Source of the DNA: Paenibacillus tarimensis
GTDB taxonomy: Bacteria; Bacillota; Bacilli; Paenibacillales; Paenibacillaceae
Assembly (NCBI RefSeq): GCF_021532315.1
Contig: NZ_JAKGAO010000004.1
Location: 434,001-498,000, forward strand
Direction: 5' to 3'
Length of the DNA stretch: 64,000 bases
Shown here: one piece after another, positions 44,901-53,312 of the stretch
Layout of the letters: each line of letters starts with the position of its first letter
How positions within the stretch are numbered: position 1 is the first letter of the stretch
Position numbers and translations under genes: made by a program
Notes under the pieces: generated by a model
Database searches by the model: none
What the model saw: only the letters and a program-made list of their open reading frames with translations
What the model was told of the DNA's origin: nothing

Positions 44901-45418
44901 ATACGAGCAGGGAAATTAAGCGGTTTACGTTCCCTAGACAGCAGGTGGAACCTTATCTCTGCTTGGCGGATTACTTGCGTTCCGTGGAAAGCGGCGTAAT
45001 GGATTATGTAGGCTTCCTGGTCGTAACTGCGGGGCAGGGCATCCGCGAGCGGGCTACCGTACTGAAGGACAACGGAGATTATCTCCGTTCGCATGCCCTT
45101 CAGGCGGTTGCGCTTGAGGTGGCCGAAGGGCTGGCTGAGCGTGTCCATCACATGATGCGCGATGTCTGGGGCTTCCCGGATGCGCCTGATTTTACAATGA
45201 AGCAGCGTTTGGGTGCCCGTTATCAGGGTATTCGAGTATCCTTCGGGTATCCGGCTTGTCCGAATCTGGAGGACCAAGAGCTTCTCTTTGATCTCATGAA
45301 GCCAGAGGATATTGGTGTAGAGCTGACAGAAGGCTGTATGATGGAGCCGGAGGCTTCCGTATCGGCTATGGTATTTGCGCATCCTGAGGCCAATTACTTT
45401 AATGTAGACAAAGCTTAA
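41978..45418 (+). CDS. metH: methionine synthase, cobalamin-dependent
   Basis: Transfers methyl from 5-methyl-THF to homocysteine through B12. 1146 residues from ATG 41978; GGAAGGGTGTAGG lies upstream, while a longer frame to 41891 lacks a site. Domains: homocysteine-binding with zinc cysteines in LNCATGP and GGCCGTTPEH; pterin-binding (ERTNVSGSRKFKRL); B12 module with the cobalt-ligating His of DVHDIGKNLV at about 720; reactivation domain with RVSFGYPACPNLEDQ near the C-terminus. All four modules are intact. Confidence 0.97.
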   Translation: MTKPGLQEMLSKRILILDGAMGTMIQQANLTEEDFGGEELDGCNEILVLTRPDVIKQIHEAYLEAGADILETNTFGATSVVLAEYDIPEKAREINLAAARLAVEAAAKYTTPEKPRYVAGALGPTTKTLSVTGGVTFEELVESYHEQVVALMEAGVDALLLETSQDTLNVKAGSLGIRKAFEDLGFELPIMISGTIEPMGTTLAGQNIESFYISLEHLKPVTIGLNCATGPEFMRDHIRSLAAIAKTNISCYPNAGLPDENGNYHESPESLARKLGEFAKQGWLNVAGGCCGTTPEHIKAMADEMAKYKPRTEFGDHPAAVAGIETVYIEPENRPYMVGERTNVSGSRKFKRLIKEGKFEEASEIARAQVKGGAHIIDINLQDTDIDEAYAMETFLSFVTKKIKAPLMIDSTYDHIIELGLKHSQGKALINSINLEDGESKFEKIVPLIHKYGAAVVMILIDERGQAVSRQAKLEVADRSYDLLVNKYGLNPEDIIFDPNMFPIGSGDPQYIGSAVETIEGIRLIKERYPACKTILGLSNISFGLPDAGREVLNAVYLYHCTKAGLDYAIVNTEKLERYASIPEEERQLAEELIFNTTDETLAKFVAFYREKKVDKKEKVSNLTLEERLASYIIEGTKEGLLPDLDEALTKYRPLDIINGPLMKGMEEVGRLFNNNELIVAEVLQSAEVMKASVAHLEPHMEKSETSVKGKIILATVKGDVHDIGKNLVEIILSNNGYKIINLGIKVPPEQIIEAYRQEKADAIGLSGLLVKSAQQMVLTAQDMRAAGIDAPILVGGAALSRKFTKTRISPEYDGLVLYAKDAMDGLDIANKLMNPEHRARYEAELKALKESGYAEAEEKAPLPQLSRAVRSNISTDAPVFVPPDLERHVLREVPLGHILPYVNMQMLLGHHLGLRGKVEDLLAQGNPKAVQLKETVDSILEEAAAEKTLHANAMYRFFPAQSSGNDIIIYDPEDTSREIKRFTFPRQQVEPYLCLADYLRSVESGVMDYVGFLVVTAGQGIRERATVLKDNGDYLRSHALQAVALEVAEGLAERVHHMMRDVWGFPDAPDFTMKQRLGARYQGIRVSFGYPACPNLEDQELLFDLMKPEDIGVELTEGCMMEPEASVSAMVFAHPEANYFNVDKA

Positions 45419-45428
45419 CCGGTTATGT

Positions 45429-45476
45429 AAAGGCAGCAGGCGCCATTCGGAAGCGGATGGGTTTGCTGCCTTTTGC
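45429..45476 (+). terminator. metH terminator
   Basis: AAAGGCAGCA (45429-45438) with TGCTGCCTTT (45464-45473), 10-bp perfect stem ending in a T-run, ten bases after the stop. Confidence 0.8.
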
Positions 45477-45576
45477 CTCGAAGCAGGACTTTTTGCCCCA
45501 AATGCGATTGTTCAGGCTGGGTGCAGATTAATAATAGGATGGATGGTTGATGATAACAGGAGGAGGTGAAGCACTG

Positions 45577-46518
45577 ATGGATATCACATTTTTGGGAACT
45601 GGAGCGGGTCGTCCGGTATCCGGACGTAATGTAACCTCATCGGCGCTGCGTCTCCCGGCCGCTAGAGGGACATTCTGGCTGTTTGACTGCGGTGAAGGAA
45701 CACAGCATCAGCTGATGAAGACCTCGCATAAACTGAGCCGGCTGGAACGGATTTTCATAACCCATCTTCATGGTGATCACACGTTCGGGCTTCCGGGGCT
45801 GCTCAGCAGCAGGGCTTTTTCGGGCGGGACATCACCAGTGACTGTATACGGGCCGAACGGCATCAAGCAGTTAATCGAGATGAGCCTCAGATTGACACAA
45901 ACCAACCTCGAATACGAGCTGCAAATTATAGAGATTGAGGAAGAGGGAGTCATCTACGAGGATGAACAGTTTACTGTTACGGCAGCGAAGCTGGAACACC
46001 GGGTACCCTGTTACGGCTATCGTATTGTCGAGAAGCCAGTTTCCGGCAAGCTTGATGCCATTAAGCTGCAAGGATTAGGTGTGAAGCCCGGTCCGGTATA
46101 CGGGAGACTGAAGCAGGGACTTAATGCTGAGCTTCCTGATGGTCGGATGGTTTACGCTGATGAGGTTATAGGACCTTCCATACCCGGAAGAGTCATCACA
46201 ATATTAGGGGATACGTCTCCATGTGAAAATGCCATCCTGCTCGGGGTTGGAGCGGACTTGCTCGTTCATGAGGCAACTTTCGCGGCTGAATTGGCTGATA
46301 AGGCGGTTGAATTCGGCCATTCCACAACCGCGCAGGCTGCCGAGGCAGCTGCAAAAGCAGGGGCTAAGAAACTGGTCATTACCCATTTCAGCTCAAGATA
46401 CCGCGAGGATGATTTGGAAATGCTTGCTGATGAAGCAAGAACACTGTTCCCTGAGACGCTTCCGGCAACAGATCTTCTAACTGTACCCATTCCACGAATT
46501 GCCGAACCGAAGGAATAG
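45577..46518 (+). CDS. rnz: ribonuclease Z
   Basis: tRNA 3'-end processing endonuclease. 313 residues from ATG 45577 (MDITFLGTGAGRPV), preceded by AGGAGGTGAA with ideal spacing; an earlier in-frame ATG lies upstream of that site. Zinc motif H63-L-H65-G-D67-H68, further ligands in LGDTSPCEN and HFSSRY, and an exosite segment around EHRVPCYGYR. Length matches B. subtilis Rnz. Confidence 0.95.
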   Translation: MDITFLGTGAGRPVSGRNVTSSALRLPAARGTFWLFDCGEGTQHQLMKTSHKLSRLERIFITHLHGDHTFGLPGLLSSRAFSGGTSPVTVYGPNGIKQLIEMSLRLTQTNLEYELQIIEIEEEGVIYEDEQFTVTAAKLEHRVPCYGYRIVEKPVSGKLDAIKLQGLGVKPGPVYGRLKQGLNAELPDGRMVYADEVIGPSIPGRVITILGDTSPCENAILLGVGADLLVHEATFAAELADKAVEFGHSTTAQAAEAAAKAGAKKLVITHFSSRYREDDLEMLADEARTLFPETLPATDLLTVPIPRIAEPKE

Positions 46519-46555
46519 AACGAATAAGAACAGGGAATAATGCTCCCTATAAGAT

Positions 46556-46600
46556 ATCCCCTGCATACCGGAACGGTTCCGGCTCATGCAGGGGATTTGT
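46556..46600. terminator. terminator between rnz and tlp
   Basis: Outer stem ATCCCCTGCAT (46556-46566) / ATGCAGGGGAT (46586-46596) and inner stem CCGGAAC-G-GTTCCGG. It follows rnz by 37 bases and precedes the convergent tlp stop. Confidence 0.75.
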
Positions 46601-46642
46601 TAAATAATTGCCTGATAAGTTGTAACAAACTAGTTAACCACG

Positions 46643-46864
46643 TTAATCGTTTTTGTGAGCCTCATCTTTAATTTCAGAACGGAATCCTTGAATGGCCTCG
46701 CGTCTGCGCTCGTTCTTCGAACGAACCTGATTGAATTCAGTCGAACCGATTTCATCAGCATGCTCGGCAAGATAGTCCTCACCCTCATGCAGGTTTTGCA
46801 GGGTATTTTGGACTGCCTTTTGCAGGTGCTCTACGTTATCTGCACGGTTATCCGGTTTAGCCAT
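46643..46864 (-). CDS. tlp: small acid-soluble spore protein Tlp
   Basis: 73-residue hydrophilic thioredoxin-like spore protein. MAKPDNRADNVEHLQKAVQN and the C-terminal NERRREAIQGFRSEIKDEA match Tlp of Bacillus, which is forespore-expressed. GAGAGGCG lies eight bases before ATG. No convincing SigG promoter could be marked in the 224-bp gap upstream, which otherwise holds only a 7-bp hairpin (46917-46932). Confidence 0.9.
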   Translation of the reverse strand: MAKPDNRADNVEHLQKAVQNTLQNLHEGEDYLAEHADEIGSTEFNQVRSKNERRREAIQGFRSEIKDEAHKND

Positions 46865-47088
46865 TGCGTATCACGCCTCTCTGAATGGTGTACAGTTATC
46901 CGCACGGGATGTACTGCGGGAAGTGCTTCCCGACATTTAGCATGTGAAGACAACGCGCGTATTATGCCTGACAGGCCCATAGCAGGACTGCCGCTTACTT
47001 ACAATTTCGTCATAACGGTTAAACACAGCGTTAACGAAAGTCTGTTAGGATGTGCGGGAGAACGCATTGCACGATAGGAGGACGGTTG

Positions 47089-48063
47089 ATGGACACTTCT
47101 AGCCACCTTTTGTTTGGCGTTACGCTTGCTGGACTGGCAATGATCGATCCGGTAATCGCCGGTACGGACGGTGCTGCAGCGGCGATGATGGCCGCTTCCC
47201 TGGTCGGCAATAATGCCCCCGATTTTGACGGGGTAATGAGGGTGAAGGGCAAGGCGGCTTACCTGCGCAACCACCGCGGCTGGACTCATGCCCTGCCCGT
47301 GCTCCCTCTGTGGGCGCTGATTATTGGCCTCCCGGCAGCTTATTTGGCTGGGGCTGAAGGGGCGGCCTGGCATATCGCAGGCTGGACACTGGCTGCTGTT
47401 TGTCTGCATGTGCTTCTGGATCTGCTGAACGCCTATGGTGTCCAATGTTTAAGACCCATGACGAAGAAGTGGTTCCATCTGGACGTGATCAGCTTATTCG
47501 ATCCTCTCCTGTTCTCTCTCCATTCGGCAGGTGCCTTATTATGGGCGGCTGGCATATTTGAACCCGGCCCTATGTTTGCCGCAATCTATGGTATAAGTAT
47601 TGGCTATGTGTTACTGAAATTTTATTATAAACACCAGGCCGCCGGCCTTCTGAAGAAACAGGGGATTCCAACCGACGGGTTAACAATGATTCCTGGTTTG
47701 TTCGGAAGGTACTGGCAGTTCGCATCTGAGAATCATCAAGCTTTCAAGCTGGGCACGATTCAAGGTTCTAGGGTTATCGTGGAGGCAGAACTGCCGAAGC
47801 AGGAGCCGGGTCATCAGCTACACCCGGTTATTCAGGCAACGATGTCGACAGATGGCGTTCGTTCCTTCCTGAATTTTGCTGACCGCTATCAAGTGGAGTG
47901 GAAGGAACGGGAGGAGGGTTATGAGGTAACCTGGAGTGATATCCGTTTCTGGTATAATCACAAGATGCCATTCCAGGCAGCCGTCAGACTGGACCGTAAT
48001 TTGAACGTGCTGGATGAGCGGATCGGGTGGTACAAGAAATCCTGGGAGCCGCCGCATGTTTAA
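47089..48063 (+). CDS. YfhP/YdjM-like membrane-bound putative metal-dependent hydrolase
   Basis: 324 residues. MDTSSHLLFGVTLAGLA starts the family, with conserved NNAPDFDG, RNHRGWTHALPVLP and LHVLLDLLNAYGVQ (His/Asp metal candidates); four to five TM helices fill residues 1-200, and a soluble C-terminal domain of about 120 residues follows. Resembles B. subtilis YfhP. Reaction unknown. AGGAGG precedes ATG. Confidence 0.85.
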   Translation: MDTSSHLLFGVTLAGLAMIDPVIAGTDGAAAAMMAASLVGNNAPDFDGVMRVKGKAAYLRNHRGWTHALPVLPLWALIIGLPAAYLAGAEGAAWHIAGWTLAAVCLHVLLDLLNAYGVQCLRPMTKKWFHLDVISLFDPLLFSLHSAGALLWAAGIFEPGPMFAAIYGISIGYVLLKFYYKHQAAGLLKKQGIPTDGLTMIPGLFGRYWQFASENHQAFKLGTIQGSRVIVEAELPKQEPGHQLHPVIQATMSTDGVRSFLNFADRYQVEWKEREEGYEVTWSDIRFWYNHKMPFQAAVRLDRNLNVLDERIGWYKKSWEPPHV

Positions 48064-48074
48064 GTGAATATAAT

Positions 48075-48112
48075 AAAGACCCCGTTTTCCGGCACTGGAA
48101 AACGGGGTCTTT
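48075..48112. terminator. terminator after the YfhP-like gene
   Basis: Perfect 16-bp stem (48075-48090 with 48097-48112), six-base loop, arms starting AAAGACCCCG. Ends 11 bases before the convergent stop at 48123, so it probably serves both genes. Confidence 0.9.
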
Positions 48113-48122
48113 ACATCTTTTC

Positions 48123-48536
48123 TTATGATTGCCCTATGTAGAGCGATATTGAGTAATGGCGAATACTATGAGAGGTGCTGGAAAAAGTTCGGCTACCATC
48201 ATAGCCCTGACCGCAGGCACAGACATACCTAGAAACATTATAGTAATTAGTAATATCACAGGTTTTTGAAGAGGAACTTCCGTCTGGATTTTTAGTTACT
48301 ACTACGTGGGAACCACCTGAGTCTTTAACTTGTTGTGACCCAGCCAGTACATATTTGTGTTGTCCACTGGAGTAGTAGTCACAAGGTATATACATGGCAG
48401 AAACTCCCGAGTTCAGTTCTAAGTTGCTTTTAATATTTCCTTTGTCAGATGCAACCTCTGCTTCAGAAGCTAATGCTGTACCAGCTATTGTAAAGGTAGC
48501 TAGTAGCGTTAGCAATGCTAGCATTAAGCGTTTCAT
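48123..48536 (-). CDS. small secreted four-cysteine protein, function unknown
   Basis: 137 residues with a clear Sec signal (1 to about 24, AGTALA). The mature 110 residues are Ser/Tyr-rich, with four cysteines (C52, C93, C106, C108) that could form two disulfides, and end in SISLYIGQS. AGGAGGTGAGAAA is a near-perfect ribosome site. Codon use and base composition are more AT-rich than the flanking backbone. I do not recognise the family; a secreted peptide, inhibitor or toxin are all possible. Confidence 0.7.
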   Translation of the reverse strand: MKRLMLALLTLLATFTIAGTALASEAEVASDKGNIKSNLELNSGVSAMYIPCDYYSSGQHKYVLAGSQQVKDSGGSHVVVTKNPDGSSSSKTCDITNYYNVSRYVCACGQGYDGSRTFSSTSHSIRHYSISLYIGQS

Positions 48537-48738
48537 TTTCTCACCTCCTTTTACTGATTAAGATACTATAAATATAAAAAAAGTAAACTATTTACATGTA
48601 AAATAATAGATGATATATTGGTTGTCATGACAGCAGATGAAGGCCTAATCCAACTAGGGGGAGCACCATGGGGTTAATCTATGCTCAGTCACTATGTAGA
48701 GATATTTTGATACATATATTAAAAAGCGAGGGAGTTAA
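48537..48738. other. AT-rich divergent promoter region
   Basis: 202-bp gap between two divergent genes, clearly AT-rich, with a 12-bp palindrome TTTACATGTAAA at 48591-48602 and an A-run at 48576-48582. No reliable promoter hexamers could be paired. Confidence 0.4.
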
Positions 48739-50715
48739 ATGCTAAGGAAATTTTTTCACCCCATCCTTATTGTTGTTTCTTTTGTGGTTATTTTATCTGG
48801 TTGTAATGAAACAGAAAGGGAAGTCAATAAATCTTTTGATCATACATATGAAGGCATCATTCAGGAATTATCCGATACCAGTTACAAGGGCAGGTTGACG
48901 GGTACAAAAGGTAATGAACAGGCGCAGAAGTATATTGAGAAACATTTTGAACGTATCGGGCTTGAACCATACCAAGGAGAATCGTTTGCCATCCCTTATA
49001 CTCATCAATTTTTTGACCCTGATAAGCAAGCGTATCTTATTGTCATTAAGACTGGTACAGAAGAACGTGAATTAATTTACGGCAAGGACTACCTGGAGCA
49101 GCGTGTGACTGAAAGTTTTGACCAGACAGGAACGCCAGTTTTTGTAGAGAATAATTTTTCGAGTGTAAGAGGACATGTTGCAATATGGAATAACGGTGAT
49201 AGCTGGAATGGATTATTGAACCTTAATCCAATGGCTATATTCATTAAGAAGAATGATTTTACGAAGCACCTGCCAACCGGCTATCATGATATTCCTGTAT
49301 TTCAACTGTCCGAGGAAGTTTATGAGTGGCTGAATAAAAACAAGAACACTGTCACTGAGATCACAATCAAAATCCAAATGAAAGAGGAGCAGGTTCAGGC
49401 ACATAATATAGTAGGTATGCTGAAAGGCACACCAAATCAAGATCATAAGGATCTCATTATATTATCAGCACATTTTGATTCGCTCGGCTGGTCCGGCAAG
49501 GAAATATACAGTGGGGCTGTAGATAACGCAACAGGTGTAAGTGCATTGATCCAATTGGCTGCCAATCTGAAAAACCATTATAGTGGACACGCGATGCAGC
49601 CGGATGTCGTATTTGCCGCTTTTAACGGAGAAGAGTCAGGGCTTCAGGGCAGCAGGGCGTTTGTTAAGCAGATGGACCAGCACTATGACCATATCTATGC
49701 TATTAATATGGATTGTATTGGACTGCAAGAAGGTGGAGATTTGCTGGTTATAGGCGATGGTGCGGGGGAGAGCCTGATGAACCAATTGCAAGAATATCTT
49801 ACGGAGCATGGTGTCCAGGCTGAAGTAATGCCGAGGGGGTATTCAAGCGATCATCTGGCTTTCACGGAAAGCGGAATTCCTGCTGTTACATTAGGGCAGA
49901 GCAAGGTGGACATGATCCATACGACAAGGGATGCACCAGAATTGGTTGATCACGATTATCTGCATGATATTGTGACATCAGTCTTTAATTTTGTAGCTAA
50001 CAGCAATCATATAGAGCTGCCTGTATCAAGTATGGAGACAGTAGTTCAGGTAGATGAAGGATTCCAAGAAGAAATAGAGGCTGAGTTAAATAAAATGACT
50101 CTTGGCGATTATCAGAAATATGGAAATGATAAAAACAGCGCTCTTCTCTTTAAATCGGAAGGGGAGTTTGACAAGATTGAAGAGGCTGAGAAGATGATAA
50201 AAGGACTGGATATCCCTGAAACGATTCAAGGGTATACATTTCATCGTGTAACTCTAAGTAGCAATTGGAGTCCAAATGAAGCAGACTATTCAATGATACC
50301 ATACAACAAAATTCATCGTATTGACTCGATTGATGCAGCAGACACCAGCAGTTTGACCTTCATTTATAAAGACAAATCTAATGTAGGGTTTAATCTCACG
50401 CTTCAGAGAGAACCAATCGTTTATGAACACTCTGATGAAGTCGAGGGAGCAAGCGAGGTGGAGACTGAAGAGTTTCACGAGGACGGCAAGGAGTACTATT
50501 TGTATAAAATCGATGACTTGTTAATGGTGGGCAAAGAACTGCAGGTGGAAGGTAACACCTATTATCTTCAGATTTATAAGGGTAAAGTCGTGACAAATCA
50601 GGACAACACAAGTTACGTGACAATTGATTGGACTAAAGCACAGCAAGATGAAGCGTTAGATTTTGTACAAAGTCTTTCACTGGATACAGTGATTGGCGGC
50701 ATGGGGTTAAAGTAA
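48739..50715 (+). CDS. M28 family metallopeptidase lipoprotein
   Basis: 658 residues. Lipoprotein signal with lipobox ILSGC (C22). An N-terminal part with a PA-like insert (about 90-215) is followed by the M28 catalytic core: SAHFDS (His), GAVDNATG (bridging Asp), NGEESG (catalytic and ligand Glu), NMDCIG (Asp) and MIHTTRD (His), so both zinc sites look complete. The last 240 residues are Glu/Asp-rich and unassigned. Likely a surface aminopeptidase. The start has a weak site, GCGAGGGAG. The gene is AT-richer than its neighbours. Confidence 0.88.
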   Translation: MLRKFFHPILIVVSFVVILSGCNETEREVNKSFDHTYEGIIQELSDTSYKGRLTGTKGNEQAQKYIEKHFERIGLEPYQGESFAIPYTHQFFDPDKQAYLIVIKTGTEERELIYGKDYLEQRVTESFDQTGTPVFVENNFSSVRGHVAIWNNGDSWNGLLNLNPMAIFIKKNDFTKHLPTGYHDIPVFQLSEEVYEWLNKNKNTVTEITIKIQMKEEQVQAHNIVGMLKGTPNQDHKDLIILSAHFDSLGWSGKEIYSGAVDNATGVSALIQLAANLKNHYSGHAMQPDVVFAAFNGEESGLQGSRAFVKQMDQHYDHIYAINMDCIGLQEGGDLLVIGDGAGESLMNQLQEYLTEHGVQAEVMPRGYSSDHLAFTESGIPAVTLGQSKVDMIHTTRDAPELVDHDYLHDIVTSVFNFVANSNHIELPVSSMETVVQVDEGFQEEIEAELNKMTLGDYQKYGNDKNSALLFKSEGEFDKIEEAEKMIKGLDIPETIQGYTFHRVTLSSNWSPNEADYSMIPYNKIHRIDSIDAADTSSLTFIYKDKSNVGFNLTLQREPIVYEHSDEVEGASEVETEEFHEDGKEYYLYKIDDLLMVGKELQVEGNTYYLQIYKGKVVTNQDNTSYVTIDWTKAQQDEALDFVQSLSLDTVIGGMGLK

Positions 50716-50774
50716 CGAGCAATAAGACTTATCAATATGGCGTATTGTAATGAGTGGTGGACTTCGAAGAAACA

Positions 50775-50817
50775 AGGTACTTCATTAAAGCGAACAGCTG
50801 GTGAAGTGCCTGTTTTC
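50775..50817 (+). terminator. terminator after the M28 peptidase
   Basis: AGGTACTTCA (50775-50784) with TGAAGTGCCT (50802-50811), one wobble, then GTTTTCT. Confidence 0.7.
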
Positions 50818-50971
50818 TATGCCGTTATTTAATTATATTAAATATTAATGAGTATAAATAAAATATCATTGTCACCCGAACATGTATTCTGTAAAATATG
50901 ACGTAGTATATAGGTATCATACTGCCTTTTATGAATTCGCGGCTCAAACCATATATAGATAAATATTTGAA
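50818..50971. other. AT-rich gap without a gene
   Basis: Part of the 311-bp gap before mrfA. Strongly AT-rich; no coding frame, tRNA or clear promoter seen. Confidence 0.4.
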
Positions 50972-51007
50972 ATTGTTCCTATAAATAAGATTGTTCCTAT
51001 AAATAAG
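50972..51007 (+). repeat. 18-bp tandem duplication upstream of mrfA
   Basis: ATTGTTCCTATAAATAAG occurs twice without spacer (50972-50989 and 50990-51007), ending 19 bases before the mrfA ATG. Each copy holds a TATAAA that could act as a -10. Confidence 0.9.
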
Positions 51008-51026
51008 AGATACAAGGAGGCAGCGT

Positions 51027-53312
51027 ATGAACCGACTCACTGGAAAAGCGGAGAATCTGGAGGAATGGTTAAGCATCCTTCGCAAGCAGCCGGAAATTAT
51101 GGAGAATGTTACGCACTGGCATACCATCCCGCCTAGGGAATCCAAAACTGCCGAGCTGCCAAACGATATGCATTCGAAGCTTGCAGAGGCGCTGCGGGCC
51201 AAGGGAATCCACAGTCTGTTCACGCATCAGCGGGATGCCTATCGGGCGGTGAGGAACGGCGAGCATATTGTCGCGGTGACCCCGACTGCATCGGGTAAAA
51301 CAATGTGCTACAACCTGCCTGTGCTTCAGACTGTGCTTGAGGAGGAATCGGCCAGGGCGCTGTACATGTTCCCGACCAAGGCGCTGGCACAGGACCAGGT
51401 TGCTGAGCTGCAGCAGCTGGCTGATCTGATGGAGGCAGATATCAAGACTCACACCTATGACGGGGACACGCCGCCTAATGTGCGGCAGGCCATTCGCAAT
51501 GCCGGTCATATTGTCGTGACCAATCCAGACATGCTGCATTCCGCGATCCTTCCGCATCATACCAAATGGGTCAAGCTGTTTGAGAATATCCGTTACATTG
51601 TAATCGATGAGCTGCACGCCTACAGAGGCGTATTCGGCAGTCACGTCGCAAACGTGATCCGCAGGCTGAAGAGGATCTGCCGCTTCTATGGCTCGAACCC
51701 TCAATTCATCTGTGCTTCCGCTACCATTGACAATCCCGGCGAGCATGCCGAGCGGCTGGTAGGGGGACCTGTACGGGTCGTAGACAATAACGGCGCGCCG
51801 ATGGGGGAGAAGCATTTTGTATTCTATAATCCGCCGGTAGTGAACCGGCAGCTCGGCATCCGCCGCAGCAGTGTGCTGGAGACCAAGAATCTCGCGTCCA
51901 TGCTGCTGAAGCAGGGCGTTCAGACGATTGTTTTTGCCCGCAGCCGGGTGAGGGTTGAACTGCTGCTGACGTATCTGCAGGACCTGGTACGCAAGGATGT
52001 CGGTCCGCAGACGATCCGCGGCTACCGCGGCGGCTACCTGCCGAAGCTTCGGCGTGAGATTGAGCGAGGCCTGCGCAGTGGGGAAATCCGCGGTGTGGTC
52101 AGCACGAATGCGCTCGAGCTCGGTATCGACATCGGCCAGCTGCAGGCCTGTGTGCTGAATGGCTATCCCGGAACGGTGGCCAGCACATGGCAGCAGTCCG
52201 GACGTGCAGGGAGGCGCCAGGGAAGCTCGGTTACCTTCATGGTGGCAAGCAGTAACCCGTTGGACCAGTATATTATTCAGAATCCGGAGTTCTTCTTCAA
52301 CCGCCCGCCGGAGCGGGCGTTGATTAATCCGGATAATCTGCTGATCCTGATCGACCATATCAAGTGTGCGGCCTATGAGCTGCCCTTTGAAGAGCATGAA
52401 ACCTTCGGCTCGGAGCCTCTGCGGGACATGCTGGAATTTCTCGTCGAGGAGAAGGTTCTGCATCACGTGAAGGGCCGCTGGTTCTGGATGGATCAATCCT
52501 TCCCGGCCCACAATATCTCCCTGCGTTCAGCAGCGCAGGAGAATTTCATCATTATTGATATGACGAACGGAAGCCGTGTTCTTGGGGAGGTCGATCAATT
52601 CAGCGCCCCTACCCTGATCCATGAAGAAGCGATATACATTCATGAAGGCGTTCAGTACCAAGTGGAGAAGCTGGACTTTCCCGAGAAGAAAGCCTATGTG
52701 AGGGAAGTGGATGTGGATTACTTCACGGATGCGAGCATGGCGGTAGAGCTTAAAGTGCTGCATGTGGACAAGGAGCTGCAGACAGGCGATATTGTCCGGC
52801 AGTACGGCGAAGTCACAGTGAACGCTAAGCCGACGATTTTTAAGAAGCTCCGTCTACGCACCCATGAGAATATCGGCTCGGGGCCAATTCACCTTCCGGA
52901 AGCGGAGCTTCATACCAGCGCCTACTGGTTTACGTTCAGCGAAGAGGCCGCTGCGCGCATGGGCACGAATGATATGCAGTTTGCGCTGCTCGGCATAGCG
53001 AATGTGCTGGTGCACATCGCGCCTGTCTATCTGATGTGTGATCCGATGGACATTCGGGTGTACCCGCAGGTAAAGGCTGTCCATACCCAGCGGCCGACGA
53101 TTTACTTCTATGACCGGTATCCAGGCGGCATCGGGCTCAGCGAGCGTCTGTTCAACGTACACGACGAGCTTCTGGAGCGGGCGAAGGATTGGATACGGAC
53201 CTGCGGCTGCATAAGCGGCTGTCCGGCCTGTGTCGGGCCGATCGAGGAAGTCGGCTTGATGGGCAAGACGCATGCACTGGAACTGCTTCAGGAGGGAGAG
53301 GGTAGGTCATGA
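51027..53312 (+). CDS. mrfA: DEAD/DEAH helicase MrfA (YprA), mitomycin repair factor
   Basis: 761-residue superfamily 2 helicase. Walker A PTASGKT, DEAH-box variant DELH in VIDELHAYRG, SATI-like ASATIDNPG, and QSGRAGRRQ (motif VI). The C-terminal domain ends with the metal-binding C-x-C-x3-C-x2-C (CGCISGCPAC), diagnostic of MrfA. In B. subtilis MrfA and MrfB repair mitomycin-type crosslinks independently of UvrA. AAGGAGGCAGCGT precedes ATG. The stop overlaps mrfB (ATGA). Confidence 0.95.
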   Translation: MNRLTGKAENLEEWLSILRKQPEIMENVTHWHTIPPRESKTAELPNDMHSKLAEALRAKGIHSLFTHQRDAYRAVRNGEHIVAVTPTASGKTMCYNLPVLQTVLEEESARALYMFPTKALAQDQVAELQQLADLMEADIKTHTYDGDTPPNVRQAIRNAGHIVVTNPDMLHSAILPHHTKWVKLFENIRYIVIDELHAYRGVFGSHVANVIRRLKRICRFYGSNPQFICASATIDNPGEHAERLVGGPVRVVDNNGAPMGEKHFVFYNPPVVNRQLGIRRSSVLETKNLASMLLKQGVQTIVFARSRVRVELLLTYLQDLVRKDVGPQTIRGYRGGYLPKLRREIERGLRSGEIRGVVSTNALELGIDIGQLQACVLNGYPGTVASTWQQSGRAGRRQGSSVTFMVASSNPLDQYIIQNPEFFFNRPPERALINPDNLLILIDHIKCAAYELPFEEHETFGSEPLRDMLEFLVEEKVLHHVKGRWFWMDQSFPAHNISLRSAAQENFIIIDMTNGSRVLGEVDQFSAPTLIHEEAIYIHEGVQYQVEKLDFPEKKAYVREVDVDYFTDASMAVELKVLHVDKELQTGDIVRQYGEVTVNAKPTIFKKLRLRTHENIGSGPIHLPEAELHTSAYWFTFSEEAAARMGTNDMQFALLGIANVLVHIAPVYLMCDPMDIRVYPQVKAVHTQRPTIYFYDRYPGGIGLSERLFNVHDELLERAKDWIRTCGCISGCPACVGPIEEVGLMGKTHALELLQEGEGRS

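Noticed and set aside
51069-52511. 480-codon open frame on the minus strand inside mrfA
   Set aside because: Antisense shadow of a well-supported helicase gene; Leu/Arg/His-rich translation with no motif and no ribosome site.
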